A stretch of 64,000 bases of DNA from Bdellovibrio sp047344985 (GCF_047344985.1 NZ_CP178861.1:1612001-1676000); one strand, 5' to 3'. Positions 52,418-61,464 are shown, counted from the first letter of the stretch. The notes: a model not told the origin generated them from the letters alone. Numbers and translations are program-made.

Positions 52418-53056
52418 TTACTTTAAGAAAGATTTTTTTAGCTGGGCTACACCGTCATCAGAAGGTTTGCCGAGCCAGATAGAAAAGATTTTCTCAATAA
52501 GACCTGTGGAGCCTTTGATTTCAGAAACATTTCCGCCTGTCGTTTCATACAAGATCGCCTCGCTTCCGTCTTTTAGGTGGGCGCCGACAACGGTGAGGGC
52601 TTTTCCTTCTTTGGCTTCGCCGCCTTTAGAGACAGAGTCCAAAAACTGTTTTACAGAAGAATCTTCGGTGTCAATTTTGTTAACTTTAAGGGCCTCTTTA
52701 AAAGATTTCTGAACATTTTCAGCATCGACATCGCGAACGAAATGCATTTGCACCGCTACGGCCTTTTGCTCTTTTAAAGAACCCAATGCTTCCGCGTCTG
52801 ATTTTTTGAAAGATTCAGGAGACGCTACAAAGAGTTGGCCCACGTACACTTTCACATTAACGAACACAACTTTTTTTGCACGAAGACCTGCACCAACAGA
52901 AGTGAGTTTTATGGCTTCACCTTCCACATGGGCTGTTGCTCCTGTGGACAAAGAAACTTTTTCGACTTTTTCACCGGCTCCTTCTGGAGTTAAAAGAGCG
53001 GCAGAGGCATTTACAGACAAAAGAAGGGCGACAATAGACGCGCTAAGCAGTTTCAT
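52418..53056 (-). CDS. Secreted chalcone isomerase-like protein
   Basis: A 212-residue protein with a signal peptide (MKLLSASIVALLLSVNASAA). The rest matches the bacterial chalcone isomerase-like domain: TSVGAGLRAKKVVFVNVKVY, VGQLFVASPESF, KAVAVQMHFVRDVDAENVQK, SFKEALKVNKID, SEAILYETTGGNVSEIKGST. Bacterial members are usually lipid-binding rather than flavonoid enzymes. Convergent with kdpE; monocistronic. Confidence 0.82.
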   Translation of the reverse strand: MKLLSASIVALLLSVNASAALLTPEGAGEKVEKVSLSTGATAHVEGEAIKLTSVGAGLRAKKVVFVNVKVYVGQLFVASPESFKKSDAEALGSLKEQKAVAVQMHFVRDVDAENVQKSFKEALKVNKIDTEDSSVKQFLDSVSKGGEAKEGKALTVVGAHLKDGSEAILYETTGGNVSEIKGSTGLIEKIFSIWLGKPSDDGVAQLKKSFLK

Positions 53057-53172
53057 AAAAATCCTTTCTCATACTGGTAGAATTTAGGATTTGCGCCAGA
53101 CCACAAAATGTCAACGAGGAAAACTTTTGTTGGCAGTCCAGGGTCTGTACATTAAGATTTTAATAACGGCGC

Positions 53173-54540
53173 ATGAGCGAAAAAAGACCTTCTTCTTTAT
53201 TCAGACAGAAACTCGAACTTTTGATTCTCAGTCAATCAGAAGAGGTCCTAAGTCGCGTCAAACAAGTCGTGTCCGCACATCACTTTACGTTTCGTCACCT
53301 TGCATACTCAGAGCTTCCTCAAGGTCCCTTAGGTGATCTTATAAAAGCGCAATTGGTGTTGGTATCTCAGGATAAAGAAGAATCCATTCAGGACTTTTCA
53401 GCAAGAGTGGATGAAGCTTTACGTCTTTTTCCACGTTCGCGCATCGTGACGGTGATGGGGACGGCGTTTTCAAAAGAAAACTTGGAAAGTCAAAATCCTC
53501 GTATCACGCCTCTTTCGCAGGCCGAATTTTTTTCGACGCTGAAGTTTGAATATCTCTGTCTGTATCGTTGTCGCTCGCAATATTTTGAAATTCAAGTCAC
53601 AGATTTATTTCCTATGACGACAATGGTGTTCCCGGCGTTTATTCGTTTGGAACTCAATCAAAGATATTTGGCCGTGGTGTATAGTAACATCGTGTTGTCG
53701 GATGACCGATTTGCACGTCTTGGAAAGGCCGAGGGTCTTTTTATCCAGATGAAGGACAGCGAAAAGTATCTTCAGTACATTAATAATTACTATGACACTT
53801 CAGGCGCGGCTCTTAAAAAACGGGCGCGGGCTTTGTTTTTGGCTGTTTGTTATTATTCTTTGCATTTGAATGAAAACATTCTTTTTGACTTTAAAGCGTC
53901 CGGTGAAAGTGTTGCGGTTGAAGCTTATCAAAATTTAAAAAAAGTGGGCGAAGAGCTTTTTACAATCATGCGCAGTGAAGAAAATCTGTGGGATGTGTTT
54001 CGTGAAGCCGTTGATAGTGAGTTGAGTTCCTACTGGCGCTCACCATGGATTGCTACCTACGCTGCACTGATGTCGATTAAGTCCGGGCAAGGTGATCCGA
54101 TGACGGCTTTCTTGTCAGGACTTCTTACGGATGTGGGGCTTTATGATTTACAAGAAAGTGTCACTCGAAAGTACTATCTTGACGACGACAAAAAAACTTT
54201 GGATGAAGAAAACAGCTATCAAAAACATCCCTTGCTGTCTTTGAATCGCTGTCTGATTAAAAAAATTCCTTTGGAAGAATCTGTTAAGACTGTTTTAGTG
54301 TGCACGCACGAGCGTGCGGATCAAAAAGGGTTCCCCAATCAAGTTCCCGCCGACAAACTTCCGGTTGAGGCCCAGTTTGTCCTCTTTGCAGAAAAAATTG
54401 ATCAGGGTGTTTTAACCACGATGAAGCAAACGGGTGTGGGCTTCCGTTTTCTAAAAGAAAAAATCTGGGAAGCTGAAAATACCACGCCAACGAATTTTAG
54501 CTCTGCCTTTTTAGCTGGCATCGCCGAGTCTCTCATTTAA
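53173..54540 (+). CDS. Large protein with a degenerate HD-GYP domain
   Basis: A 455-residue protein. The N-terminal ~110 residues look like a degenerate receiver-type domain (ELLILSQSEEVLSRVKQVVS, LGDLIKAQLVLVSQDKEESI). The C-terminal half keeps the HD-GYP helical pattern, but the HD pair is TD (FLSGLLTDVGLYDL, ~316), and THERADQKGFPNQVPADKLP (~377) keeps the His and has GFP for GYP. It probably does not cleave cyclic di-GMP. Ribosome site is poor, and the start could be nearby. Confidence 0.65.
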   Translation: MSEKRPSSLFRQKLELLILSQSEEVLSRVKQVVSAHHFTFRHLAYSELPQGPLGDLIKAQLVLVSQDKEESIQDFSARVDEALRLFPRSRIVTVMGTAFSKENLESQNPRITPLSQAEFFSTLKFEYLCLYRCRSQYFEIQVTDLFPMTTMVFPAFIRLELNQRYLAVVYSNIVLSDDRFARLGKAEGLFIQMKDSEKYLQYINNYYDTSGAALKKRARALFLAVCYYSLHLNENILFDFKASGESVAVEAYQNLKKVGEELFTIMRSEENLWDVFREAVDSELSSYWRSPWIATYAALMSIKSGQGDPMTAFLSGLLTDVGLYDLQESVTRKYYLDDDKKTLDEENSYQKHPLLSLNRCLIKKIPLEESVKTVLVCTHERADQKGFPNQVPADKLPVEAQFVLFAEKIDQGVLTTMKQTGVGFRFLKEKIWEAENTTPTNFSSAFLAGIAESLI

Positions 54541-54636
54541 GAATGACACCTCTTGTAAGAAGCAGAATCCTTTTGCGCGCTCTCCGCGTTTTGCATTTAA
54601 TAAAGTGGCTTTAAAAAATAGAAATGAGGAGTCAAA

Positions 54637-55125
54637 ATGCTTAAAAAGATGGCAGTAGCGCTCTCCTTTTGCTTGATGGCATTGGCGGGAAGTGTAGAAG
54701 CTAAGGAATTGTCCAACCGTTTAGGAGTGGGTGTAAAGAAAAACACTTCTTTGGATTTGCCGGAACTTGCGGCAGTTTATCACTTTGCACCGGATCTTTC
54801 CGTGACGGGTGGCTTGGGGATAGACACGCAAAAAGATTATTCAAAGTTCTCTTTCAATGCAGGTGTGCGTCGTGTGGTTTTCAAAGAAGACAATATGAAC
54901 TTCTACATGGGCGGCTCAGTAGGACTTGTGAACTTTGAAACAGCAGGCGACAAAGAATCTGGTTTTGAATTGAACGCTCTTTTTGGCGGAGAGTTCTTCT
55001 TTACTGGTTTGGATTCATTGGCTTTCACATTTGAAGGTGGCGTGGGCGTGATTTCGGCTGACAATGTTCGCTTCAGAACTATTGCCGATGGTCCGTTTAA
55101 CGCTGGTATTATTTTTTATTTCTAA
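54637..55125 (+). CDS. Small secreted beta-barrel protein
   Basis: A 162-residue protein with GAGGAG upstream and a signal peptide (MLKKMAVALSFCLMALAGSV, cleavage after EAKE or VEA). Strands: LPELAAVYHFAPDLSVTGGL, FSFNAGVRRVVF, MNFYMGGSVGLVNFE, FELNALFGGEFFFTGLDSLA, ending in GIIFYF, an outer-membrane assembly signal. The gene lies 12 bp before ridA. Function unknown. Confidence 0.72.
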   Translation: MLKKMAVALSFCLMALAGSVEAKELSNRLGVGVKKNTSLDLPELAAVYHFAPDLSVTGGLGIDTQKDYSKFSFNAGVRRVVFKEDNMNFYMGGSVGLVNFETAGDKESGFELNALFGGEFFFTGLDSLAFTFEGGVGVISADNVRFRTIADGPFNAGIIFYF

Positions 55126-55137
55126 GAGAGGTTTTAC

Positions 55138-55515
55138 ATGAAAAAAGTTATTCACACAGACAATGCTCCTAAAGCGGTTGGTCCTTATTCTCAAGCTGTG
55201 CAAATGGGCGATTTTTTGTTTTGCTCTGGTCAAATCTCTATTGATCCAAAGACAAACGAGGTTTTTACCGGTGATATTAGAACGCAAACTGAGATGGTGA
55301 TGAGAAACATCGACGCTGTTCTTTCTGCGGCGGGTATGAATTTCGGCAACATCATTAAGACAACAATCTTCATCACGAATATGAGTGACTTTGTGACAGT
55401 GAATGAAGTTTATGCAAAGGCATTTAAAGAAGCTCCTCCAGCACGTTCCACTGTCGCTGTAGCAGGACTTCCAAAAGGTGTTAGTGTGGAGATCGAAGTC
55501 ATTGCGCATCGCTAA
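55138..55515 (+). CDS. ridA: RidA-family imine deaminase
   Basis: A 125-residue protein matching YjgF/YER057c/UK114: NAPKAVGPYSQAVQMGDFLF, CSGQISIDPKTNEVFTGDIR, NIIKTTIFITNMSDFVTVNE, PPARSTVAVAGLPKGVSVEI. The catalytic Arg of PPARST and the terminal Glu are present. It hydrolyses reactive 2-aminoacrylate from PLP enzymes such as CysK-type lyases. Its 3' end overlaps the next gene. Confidence 0.95.
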   Translation: MKKVIHTDNAPKAVGPYSQAVQMGDFLFCSGQISIDPKTNEVFTGDIRTQTEMVMRNIDAVLSAAGMNFGNIIKTTIFITNMSDFVTVNEVYAKAFKEAPPARSTVAVAGLPKGVSVEIEVIAHR

Positions 55516-56077
55516 GTCTTTGCTGCGATCGAAATCTTTTTGGGCTTTGCTGCTTTTAAGCGGTGTTGTGGTTTATCGTTTTTACGATGAATACCAAAAA
55601 GTCCAAAAAGAGACGGTGCAGTCCTGGTTGAAAACACCGACAGCGGATTGTGCTGTGGTGTTGACCGGGGGCGCGGGCAGAGTGCGAGAAGGTTTTGATC
55701 TTCTCGCCAACCAAAATGTAAAGAAGTTGATTATCTCTGGCGTTTACTCCAACGCACGACTTCGTGAAATTATGCCTGTGTGGTCTTTTTATGGAAATCT
55801 TTCTGAGAATGACGTTGTCTTAGATCGTCGCTCTGAAACAACCTACGGCAATGCCCAACAAAGTCTTCCTATTGTGGAGGCATTGAAGTGTCGGGATATT
55901 TTATTGGTGACGTCACGTCTTCATATGTATCGCTCTTACCAAACTTTTCGGGCGACGTTTCCTGAAAACATCTACATTCAAAAACACTCCATTGTGGGTG
56001 GTCGATACGAGTCTTCCGTCTGGGAGACGAACTTTGAAGCTTTAAAATCCCTGTTTTACTCTCTTTGGGCTTACTAA
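55484..56077 (+). CDS. YdcF/DUF218-family membrane protein
   Basis: About 197 residues from the GTG at 55484, preceded by AAAAGG; GTG 55478 and TTG 55502 are alternatives, and all overlap ridA. One N-terminal helix (FWALLLLSGVVVYRFY), then a DUF218 domain: ADCAVVLTGGAGRVREGFDL, VKKLIISGVYSNARLREI, VLDRRSETTYGNAQQSLPIV, CRDILLVTSRLHMYRSYQTF. These are SanA/YdcF-like, linked to envelope integrity. Active-site acidic pair near the ETTYGNA segment. Confidence 0.82.
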   Translation: MWRSKSLRIAKSLLRSKSFWALLLLSGVVVYRFYDEYQKVQKETVQSWLKTPTADCAVVLTGGAGRVREGFDLLANQNVKKLIISGVYSNARLREIMPVWSFYGNLSENDVVLDRRSETTYGNAQQSLPIVEALKCRDILLVTSRLHMYRSYQTFRATFPENIYIQKHSIVGGRYESSVWETNFEALKSLFYSLWAY

Positions 56078-56149
56078 ATCAGGACCTTGATCTAATCGCA
56101 TTTTTGTACGTATTTCCGATAAGTCCTTAGAGAAATCGAGGGACTTATC

Positions 56150-56974
56150 ATGACTTCTTTACTGGCGCAGATAGATTCGCTAGGAAGATTTGTTACAAAG
56201 AATGTGGAGTACACGGCACGTGTCCTCTTGATGGTCTATCTTTCTCTTCGTGCGACGGTTTTAGATAAAGCGCAAGGATTTCGACAGATCTTTGGCGTCA
56301 TTTCCGCACAGATTTATTTTACAGGCTGGCAAGCTCTTCCTTTGATTTCTGTTTTAGCTCTCGGTGTGGGATCTATCATGATTCTGCAGTCATTATCGAA
56401 CTTAAGTCTTTTAGGCGGGACACAAATGATCGGGAGCTTTCTGATCGTGATGGTTCTGCGTGAAGCGGGCCCATTGCTTGTGGCTTTGGTGGTGATTGCG
56501 CGTTCCGGAACTGCGGTGGCTTCCGAGGTCGGAAATATGCGGGCGAATAGAGAAATTGAAGCTCTTGAAAGCATGGGGATTAATCCCTTGAGTTTCATCG
56601 TTTTCCCTCGAGTTATCGGCGGAATCATCAGTGTTTTAGGGTTGGCCTTTTACTTTAATGTCATTGCCTTAATCGGTGGCTTTCTTGTCACTCGATTTGT
56701 GCAAGACATGCCATTTACGTTTTATACGGATTCTTTGATGAAGGCTTTTGCTAAAGAAGACGTTTTGATTTTCCTTCTTAAAAACGGTTTTAGCGGCATG
56801 ATTATTTTCGTTGTTTCTTGTTTTCAAGGACTCTCTGTGAAACGCAGTCCGCACGAAGTTCCCCAGGTCACAACTCAGGCTGTGGTGAACAGTATTATTT
56901 TCGTCGTTATTTTTAATTTAATGATTTCAGCTTTGTTTTATCTAAATCAACTTCGCACTTTAGGGGTGGTCTAA
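56150..56974 (+). CDS. MlaE-type ABC transporter permease
   Basis: A 274-residue inner-membrane protein of the MlaE/TGD1 family: GWQALPLISVLALGVGSIMI, VMVLREAGPLLVALVVIARS, GTAVASEVGNMRANREIEAL, ESMGINPLSFIVFPRVIGGI, RSPHEVPQVTTQAVVNSIIF. It moves phospholipids between inner and outer membranes with an MCE protein and an ATPase. It starts the three-gene Mla-like operon; its last bases overlap the next ATG by one. Confidence 0.92.
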   Translation: MTSLLAQIDSLGRFVTKNVEYTARVLLMVYLSLRATVLDKAQGFRQIFGVISAQIYFTGWQALPLISVLALGVGSIMILQSLSNLSLLGGTQMIGSFLIVMVLREAGPLLVALVVIARSGTAVASEVGNMRANREIEALESMGINPLSFIVFPRVIGGIISVLGLAFYFNVIALIGGFLVTRFVQDMPFTFYTDSLMKAFAKEDVLIFLLKNGFSGMIIFVVSCFQGLSVKRSPHEVPQVTTQAVVNSIIFVVIFNLMISALFYLNQLRTLGVV

Positions 56975-57684
56975 TGAAAATCGAGAATCTTAAGTTTGAA
57001 GGTGTATCGTTCACTCATGACGGACAGGATCCGATTGTTCAAAATGTTGAATTTGATTTCCCTATGAATGAAATTTTATGGGTGAAAGCCGAAGAGGGTG
57101 CTGGCAAAAGTTCGCTTTTGCAAATTCTTGCGGGTTTACAAATTCCTCAGTCGGGAAAGTATTTGATTAACGGTGAAAACGTTGTCGACATGTCGTTTGA
57201 AGAGTTTTTGCCGTATCGTTTGCAAATCGGTTATTCGTTTGATTACGGCGGTTTGATTAACAATCGCACGTTGTTTGATAATCTGATGTTGCCTCTTCTT
57301 TATCATAAAGTCGTAACGCCGGCAGAAGCCAAAGAACGTGTTGAAAGCATGTTTAAGGAATTTGGTGTTGAAAAATTCGCTCATGAAAGACCAGCGCATG
57401 TGCCGGGTCGTGTGCGTAAGTTGACTTGTTTAATGCGTGCTTTGGTGATGCGTCCGCAAGTTCTTTTGCTGGATGATCCGAGTGTGGGTTTAGGGCAGGA
57501 CAGCGTTTATCTCTTTGTCGATCACGTCCATAAACTTCGCAAAGAAGGTTTCTTTAATCATGTTTTCATTAGTTCTTATGATGAAAAATTCATGAATCTG
57601 TTTGCTTATCAAATTATTCACTTGGATGAAGGTCAGCTATACTATCAAGCTGTAGATCCTGAGAAAAGAGTTGTTCATCTATGA
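56974..57684 (+). CDS. Degenerate ABC ATPase of the Mla-like transporter
   Basis: A 236-residue protein in the MlaF position. Walker A is AEEGAGKSS (39-47; the first Gly is Ala, Lys45 kept). The LSGG signature reads VPGRV (143-147); Walker B is VLLLDDPS (Asp167 kept, catalytic Glu replaced by Asp168); the switch His is replaced by Tyr (SSYD, 200-203). The gene order leaves no doubt that it belongs to the transporter, but ATP hydrolysis may be impaired or altered. Overlaps its neighbours by 1 and 4 bp. Confidence 0.88.
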   Translation: MKIENLKFEGVSFTHDGQDPIVQNVEFDFPMNEILWVKAEEGAGKSSLLQILAGLQIPQSGKYLINGENVVDMSFEEFLPYRLQIGYSFDYGGLINNRTLFDNLMLPLLYHKVVTPAEAKERVESMFKEFGVEKFAHERPAHVPGRVRKLTCLMRALVMRPQVLLLDDPSVGLGQDSVYLFVDHVHKLRKEGFFNHVFISSYDEKFMNLFAYQIIHLDEGQLYYQAVDPEKRVVHL

Positions 57685-58637
57685 TGAAGGTGAAGTTCAA
57701 TAAATTTGAAAGAGTCGCTGGATTGTTCGTGATGCTCGCTATTCTTGGATTGATCCTCACGGCGTTGAGTGCCGCCATCAAACAAGGCTGGTTTGAGCCT
57801 AAGGTTCGCTATACGACAACTTTCGAAAATGCCGATGGAATTCATCAGGGAACTCTGGTTCAGATGTCGGGTCTTCGTGCGGGCGCTGTTGAAACTGTAG
57901 AACTGGAAAGTGATAACAGAGTCCGCGTGGGATTTTATGTTTTGGGAAAATTCCAAAATAGAATTCGCGAAAACAGCACTGTGCAGCTGATTCGTCCTTT
58001 TATCATCGGTGAAAGAGTTTTGGATCTTTCTGTTGGCACTGAGCAATTTGAGGTCATTCCGGCGCAGAGTGCGGTGAAATCTCTTGAAACAGTGGATTTG
58101 ATGACTCTCATGAGCGGTAAAAACATGAACTCTTACCTCTCGAAATTGGGTGGTATCTTAGAGAGTATGCAAGTCATTATGGATGCTTTTGCGGATAAAA
58201 GCCGTGCAGAGAGTCTGGTTCGCGTGATCGATAGGCTCGATCCTTTGGTGAAAAATCTAAATACGATGTCTGTGGAAGTAATCAAACTTTCCAAACAGGC
58301 GACGCATGATGATGGCGTGCAAAAACTCATGGGGAACTTGGCGATCACGACAAAAGAGATCAATAAGATTTTGCCTGAACTCAATGAGCAAAATCCGGAT
58401 CTTGCCAAAGACCTTGCAACGATGACACAAAACTTGGCGACTGTGACAAAAGCTTTAGGGCCTGCAATGCAAGCCGTTGAGCCTGAACTCCCAGGTGCTA
58501 GTGTTCGCTTAGTCCAAGCGTTGAATGAAACAGTGGTTGTCCTAAAAGCAATGCAAAAGAGTTTCTTCATGCGTGGAAGTGTGCGTGAAGTTAAAGAAGA
58601 AGAAGGCACAGAGCGCCTTCCAGCCAACAGTAAGTAA
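57681..58637 (+). CDS. MlaD-type MCE-domain lipid-binding protein
   Basis: A 318-residue protein with one N-terminal helix (VAGLFVMLAILGLILTALSA) and an MCE domain (VRYTTTFENADGIHQGTLVQ, MSGLRAGAVETVEL, RENSTVQLIRPFIIGERVLD). The C-terminal ~180 residues are a long helical region (KNLNTMSVEVIKLSKQATHD, AKDLATMTQNLATVTKAL) like other MCE tails that form a tube or reach across the periplasm. It binds lipids in the periplasm. Overlaps the ATPase gene by 4 bp. Confidence 0.9.
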   Translation: MMKVKFNKFERVAGLFVMLAILGLILTALSAAIKQGWFEPKVRYTTTFENADGIHQGTLVQMSGLRAGAVETVELESDNRVRVGFYVLGKFQNRIRENSTVQLIRPFIIGERVLDLSVGTEQFEVIPAQSAVKSLETVDLMTLMSGKNMNSYLSKLGGILESMQVIMDAFADKSRAESLVRVIDRLDPLVKNLNTMSVEVIKLSKQATHDDGVQKLMGNLAITTKEINKILPELNEQNPDLAKDLATMTQNLATVTKALGPAMQAVEPELPGASVRLVQALNETVVVLKAMQKSFFMRGSVREVKEEEGTERLPANSK

Positions 58638-58679
58638 AAAAAGTCTTGAATCCCCCTTTGAAAATTCTATGATAAGGGG

Positions 58680-59930
58680 GTGTTAGTCGGTCATTTATTC
58701 CGTCATTTTATTTTCTCTAAAAGAGCTGGGGCTTTGATTCGCAGAATCTCCTGGCTTTCGTTGATTGGAATCTCGATCAGTGTGACAGCCTTTCTTGTCG
58801 TTCTTTTTGTGATGAACGGGATGAATGCGTCTATTAAAAAACGCATTTTAGGACTAGAGCCTCATCTTTACGTTCAGGCTTCAGGAATTTCTACGGCGGC
58901 AGGTCTTGAAGCGCATCCTGTGTTTCAGCGCTTGAAGGAAGAGCCCGAAAACAAAGCCTACGTTTACGAAACCCAAGATGTGATCATTCGCAGTCAAGAC
59001 GGCCAATTCCGCGGAGGTGTGGCACGGGGGGTGACGAAGGACAGTCTCGGGTACTTCATCGAACAGCTTCAAAAAATGGAAAAAAAGAATCAAGACAAAG
59101 ATTCTCCTGCGTATTTCTGGGATCCTCATGATGTGCCAGAGACCGGTGAAGTGATCATGGGTGTTGATTTGGCACAGTCTCTAGGCGTTTTTGAAGGCGA
59201 TTATGTGACGTTGGTGGCGCCGTCGGGTTTGTTATTGCCTCCTGGAGAAACACCTAAGTTTGAAAGAGTTAAAATCAAACGTATCGTGACGACGAGTCTT
59301 CCGGACGTGGATTCGCAGTATATCTTTTATCAAAGAGAGAAGACTTTAAATTCTTTAGTCAATGAAGGTATGCGCAAGCTGGGTATTGAAGTGTGGCTCG
59401 CGGACGAAAGCAAAGTTGAAAGCGTGAAAGAAGATCTGCTTAAGTTTTCTGACGTGAGTGTGGAAACGTGGATGGATCGCAACTCAGCCTTGTTGTATGC
59501 GCTTAAATTGGAAAAACTGACTATTGGAACATTTTTGGGACTTGCAGGAATTATCGCGGCAAGTTCTATTTTAACGGTGTTGGCTCTTTTGTTGTCTCAG
59601 AAAAGAAGAGACATTGCGATTTTGCGCACGATTGGTTTTTCAGGGAAACAAACGGTACGTACGTTCACGCTTTTGGGATTTCTTTTAGCATCCGTGGGAG
59701 TTTTAACCGGGGTGATCGTCGGAACGGGATTGAGTCTTTATATTCAAGCTCATCCGCTCAAATTAATTTCGTCTGAAATTTATTACGATCCATCCTTGCC
59801 AGCCCTGGTCGATTACAGCCTGGTTTTTGGTGTCTTAGTCGTCAGTGCTTTGATTGCGTGGTTTGGTTCTTATCTTCCGGCAAGAACCGCATCGGAAGTA
59901 AAACCTTCCGATGCTCTTAGAATGAAATAA
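58680..59930 (+). CDS. LolC/LolE-type ABC transporter permease
   Basis: A 416-residue protein, GTG start at 58680 just after GATAAGGGG. It has an N-terminal helix (ISWLSLIGISISVTAFLVVL), a large periplasmic domain and three C-terminal helices with the FtsX segment (TIGTFLGLAGIIAASSILTV, LLLSQKRRDIAILRTIGFSG, YLPARTASEVKPSDALRMK). This is the LolCE family that extracts lipoproteins from the inner membrane. No lolD ATPase is adjacent. It follows the Mla-like genes by 42 bp, so may be co-transcribed. Confidence 0.88.
   Translation: MLVGHLFRHFIFSKRAGALIRRISWLSLIGISISVTAFLVVLFVMNGMNASIKKRILGLEPHLYVQASGISTAAGLEAHPVFQRLKEEPENKAYVYETQDVIIRSQDGQFRGGVARGVTKDSLGYFIEQLQKMEKKNQDKDSPAYFWDPHDVPETGEVIMGVDLAQSLGVFEGDYVTLVAPSGLLLPPGETPKFERVKIKRIVTTSLPDVDSQYIFYQREKTLNSLVNEGMRKLGIEVWLADESKVESVKEDLLKFSDVSVETWMDRNSALLYALKLEKLTIGTFLGLAGIIAASSILTVLALLLSQKRRDIAILRTIGFSGKQTVRTFTLLGFLLASVGVLTGVIVGTGLSLYIQAHPLKLISSEIYYDPSLPALVDYSLVFGVLVVSALIAWFGSYLPARTASEVKPSDALRMK
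59889..59914. other. 10-bp perfect inverted repeat at the end of the LolC/E-type gene
   Basis: GCATCGGAAG (59889-59898) and CTTCCGATGC (59905-59914) flank a 6-base loop inside the last codons, 17 bp before the convergent dapD stop. No T-run on either strand. It may mark the transcript end for one or both genes. Confidence 0.5.
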
Positions 59931-60752
59931 TTAAACGCTTACTTGATAGTCGCGAAGAGCGTCTGTCAAAGATGTCTTTAGATCTGTGCTTGGTTTTCTT
60001 TTTCCAATGATCAACGCACAAGGTACGCCGTATTTTCCTGCTGCAAAATCTTTCATTTGTGTTCCAGGAATCACAACACAGTTGGCAGGCACGCGACCTT
60101 TGTATTCAACAGGAGAAGAGCCTGTAACATCGATAATTTTTGTACTGGCTGTGATAGTCACGCCTGCGCCAAGAACCGCCCCTTCTTCAATCACCGCGCC
60201 TTCAACAACGATGCAACGGCTGCCGATAAAGGCATTATCTTCGACAATCACAGGACTTGCTTGCACAGGTTCAAGAACGCCACCGATACCGACACCGCCA
60301 GAAAGATGCACGTTTTTACCAATCTGCGCGCAAGAGCCGACTGTCGCCCATGTGTCGACCATTGTGCCCGAGCCCACGTAAGCACCGATGTTCACGTAAG
60401 AAGGCATGAGGATCGCACCTTTTTCAATAAACGAACCTTTACGAGCTAAAGCATGCGGAACAACGCGCACGCCATCTTCTTCGCTCCATTGTTTGACAGG
60501 GATTTTATCAAAATAAGTAAAATCGCCGGCTTTCATCACGTCCATTTTCTGAATGCGGAAGTAAAGCAAGATCGCTTTTTTAATCCATTCGTGAGTGATC
60601 CAGCCTTCGGATTTTTTTTCGCAGACACGCAAGCGTCCTGCATCCAAACCTTCAATTGTTTCAAAAACGGCTTTCAGTTCATTCGTAGTAAGTAAGTCGA
60701 CGGTCTTTCCGCCTTGAACGTCTGAATAGATTTGATTCACTTCATTTTGCAT
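59931..60752 (-). CDS. dapD: Tetrahydrodipicolinate N-succinyltransferase
   Basis: A 273-residue left-handed beta-helix enzyme that succinylates tetrahydrodipicolinate in the DAP/lysine pathway. Family blocks: GITHEWIKKAILLYF-like (WITHEWIKKAILLYFRIQKM), VVPHALARKGSFIEKGAILM, PSYVNIGAYVGSGTMVDTWA, VGSCAQIGKNVHLSGGVGIG, GVLEPVQASPVIVEDNAFIG. Length is normal for the E. coli type. It sits 18 bp downstream of the MpaA-like gene on the same strand. Confidence 0.96.
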   Translation of the reverse strand: MQNEVNQIYSDVQGGKTVDLLTTNELKAVFETIEGLDAGRLRVCEKKSEGWITHEWIKKAILLYFRIQKMDVMKAGDFTYFDKIPVKQWSEEDGVRVVPHALARKGSFIEKGAILMPSYVNIGAYVGSGTMVDTWATVGSCAQIGKNVHLSGGVGIGGVLEPVQASPVIVEDNAFIGSRCIVVEGAVIEEGAVLGAGVTITASTKIIDVTGSSPVEYKGRVPANCVVIPGTQMKDFAAGKYGVPCALIIGKRKPSTDLKTSLTDALRDYQVSV

Positions 60753-60770
60753 AAACTCTCCTACAGAAAA

Positions 60771-61421
60771 CTATTTTTCTAAAACTTTGAGGGATTCCAT
60801 GATGGCAGGAACATGGATTTCGATGATCTTCTCTGCAGAAAGACCTCTTTCGATTTCGTATGTCAGTGTTGGCATATTGCGCTCAATCCCCGTGTAAGTG
60901 CCAAGGCAGCCTGGAGTAGGGTATCCAATGTCGTCATCAATTTTGTAACCCGTTCTTTGTGCCAAGACCTCAGCGACAGGGCGGCAGTTTCCGTTCATGT
61001 TTAAAACCGGATGCCATGAGTGCAAAGATAAAATGAAAACAGGTTTTTTTGTTTCTAGGTAAGTCATTAAACCTTTGTTTTCATTTTCGCTGCCTGCAGA
61101 AGGTCCTGGGTGATAGCGTGGAGTTTTTACTTCAGGCGACCAATCTTTAGTTGGCATGTTGCGATTGAGATCCACACCGTTGCCATTGCCACGAGTTTTG
61201 AAAATCACACCTTCAAAGTTAAACTGCGGAACCAAAGTTAGATTTAATTTGTAGGGAAAAGACTCCATGAATCTTTTTAGAAGTTCTTGGGATGCGATGA
61301 CCCCTTCAATTTCGTCTCCGTGAACACCGCCCAGGATAAGAACTTCCGGGCCTCCGTTTGCAAATTCATAGGCAATGACCGGCATGCCTTTAGAAGTGTA
61401 AGTAAAAATAGAAGTTTTCAT
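60771..61421 (-). CDS. M14-family amidase, MpaA-like (murein peptide amidase candidate)
   Basis: About 216 residues from the ATG at 61421, which follows AAGGA. Zinc-carboxypeptidase motifs: GGVHGDEIEG (H-x-x-E), VDLNRNMPTKDW (Asn/Arg), ILSLHSWHPVLN (zinc His) and TLTYEIERGL (catalytic Glu). M14 proteins of this size include MpaA, which cuts the D-Glu-DAP bond of murein tripeptides. Gene order next to dapD and divergent from lysA supports a DAP-peptide recycling role, but the substrate is inferred. Confidence 0.82.
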   Translation of the reverse strand: MKTSIFTYTSKGMPVIAYEFANGGPEVLILGGVHGDEIEGVIASQELLKRFMESFPYKLNLTLVPQFNFEGVIFKTRGNGNGVDLNRNMPTKDWSPEVKTPRYHPGPSAGSENENKGLMTYLETKKPVFILSLHSWHPVLNMNGNCRPVAEVLAQRTGYKIDDDIGYPTPGCLGTYTGIERNMPTLTYEIERGLSAEKIIEIHVPAIMESLKVLEK

Positions 61422-61464
61422 GACAAAGTATCCTTCTTGCGCCATGATGTTAGCAGAGGTCGGT

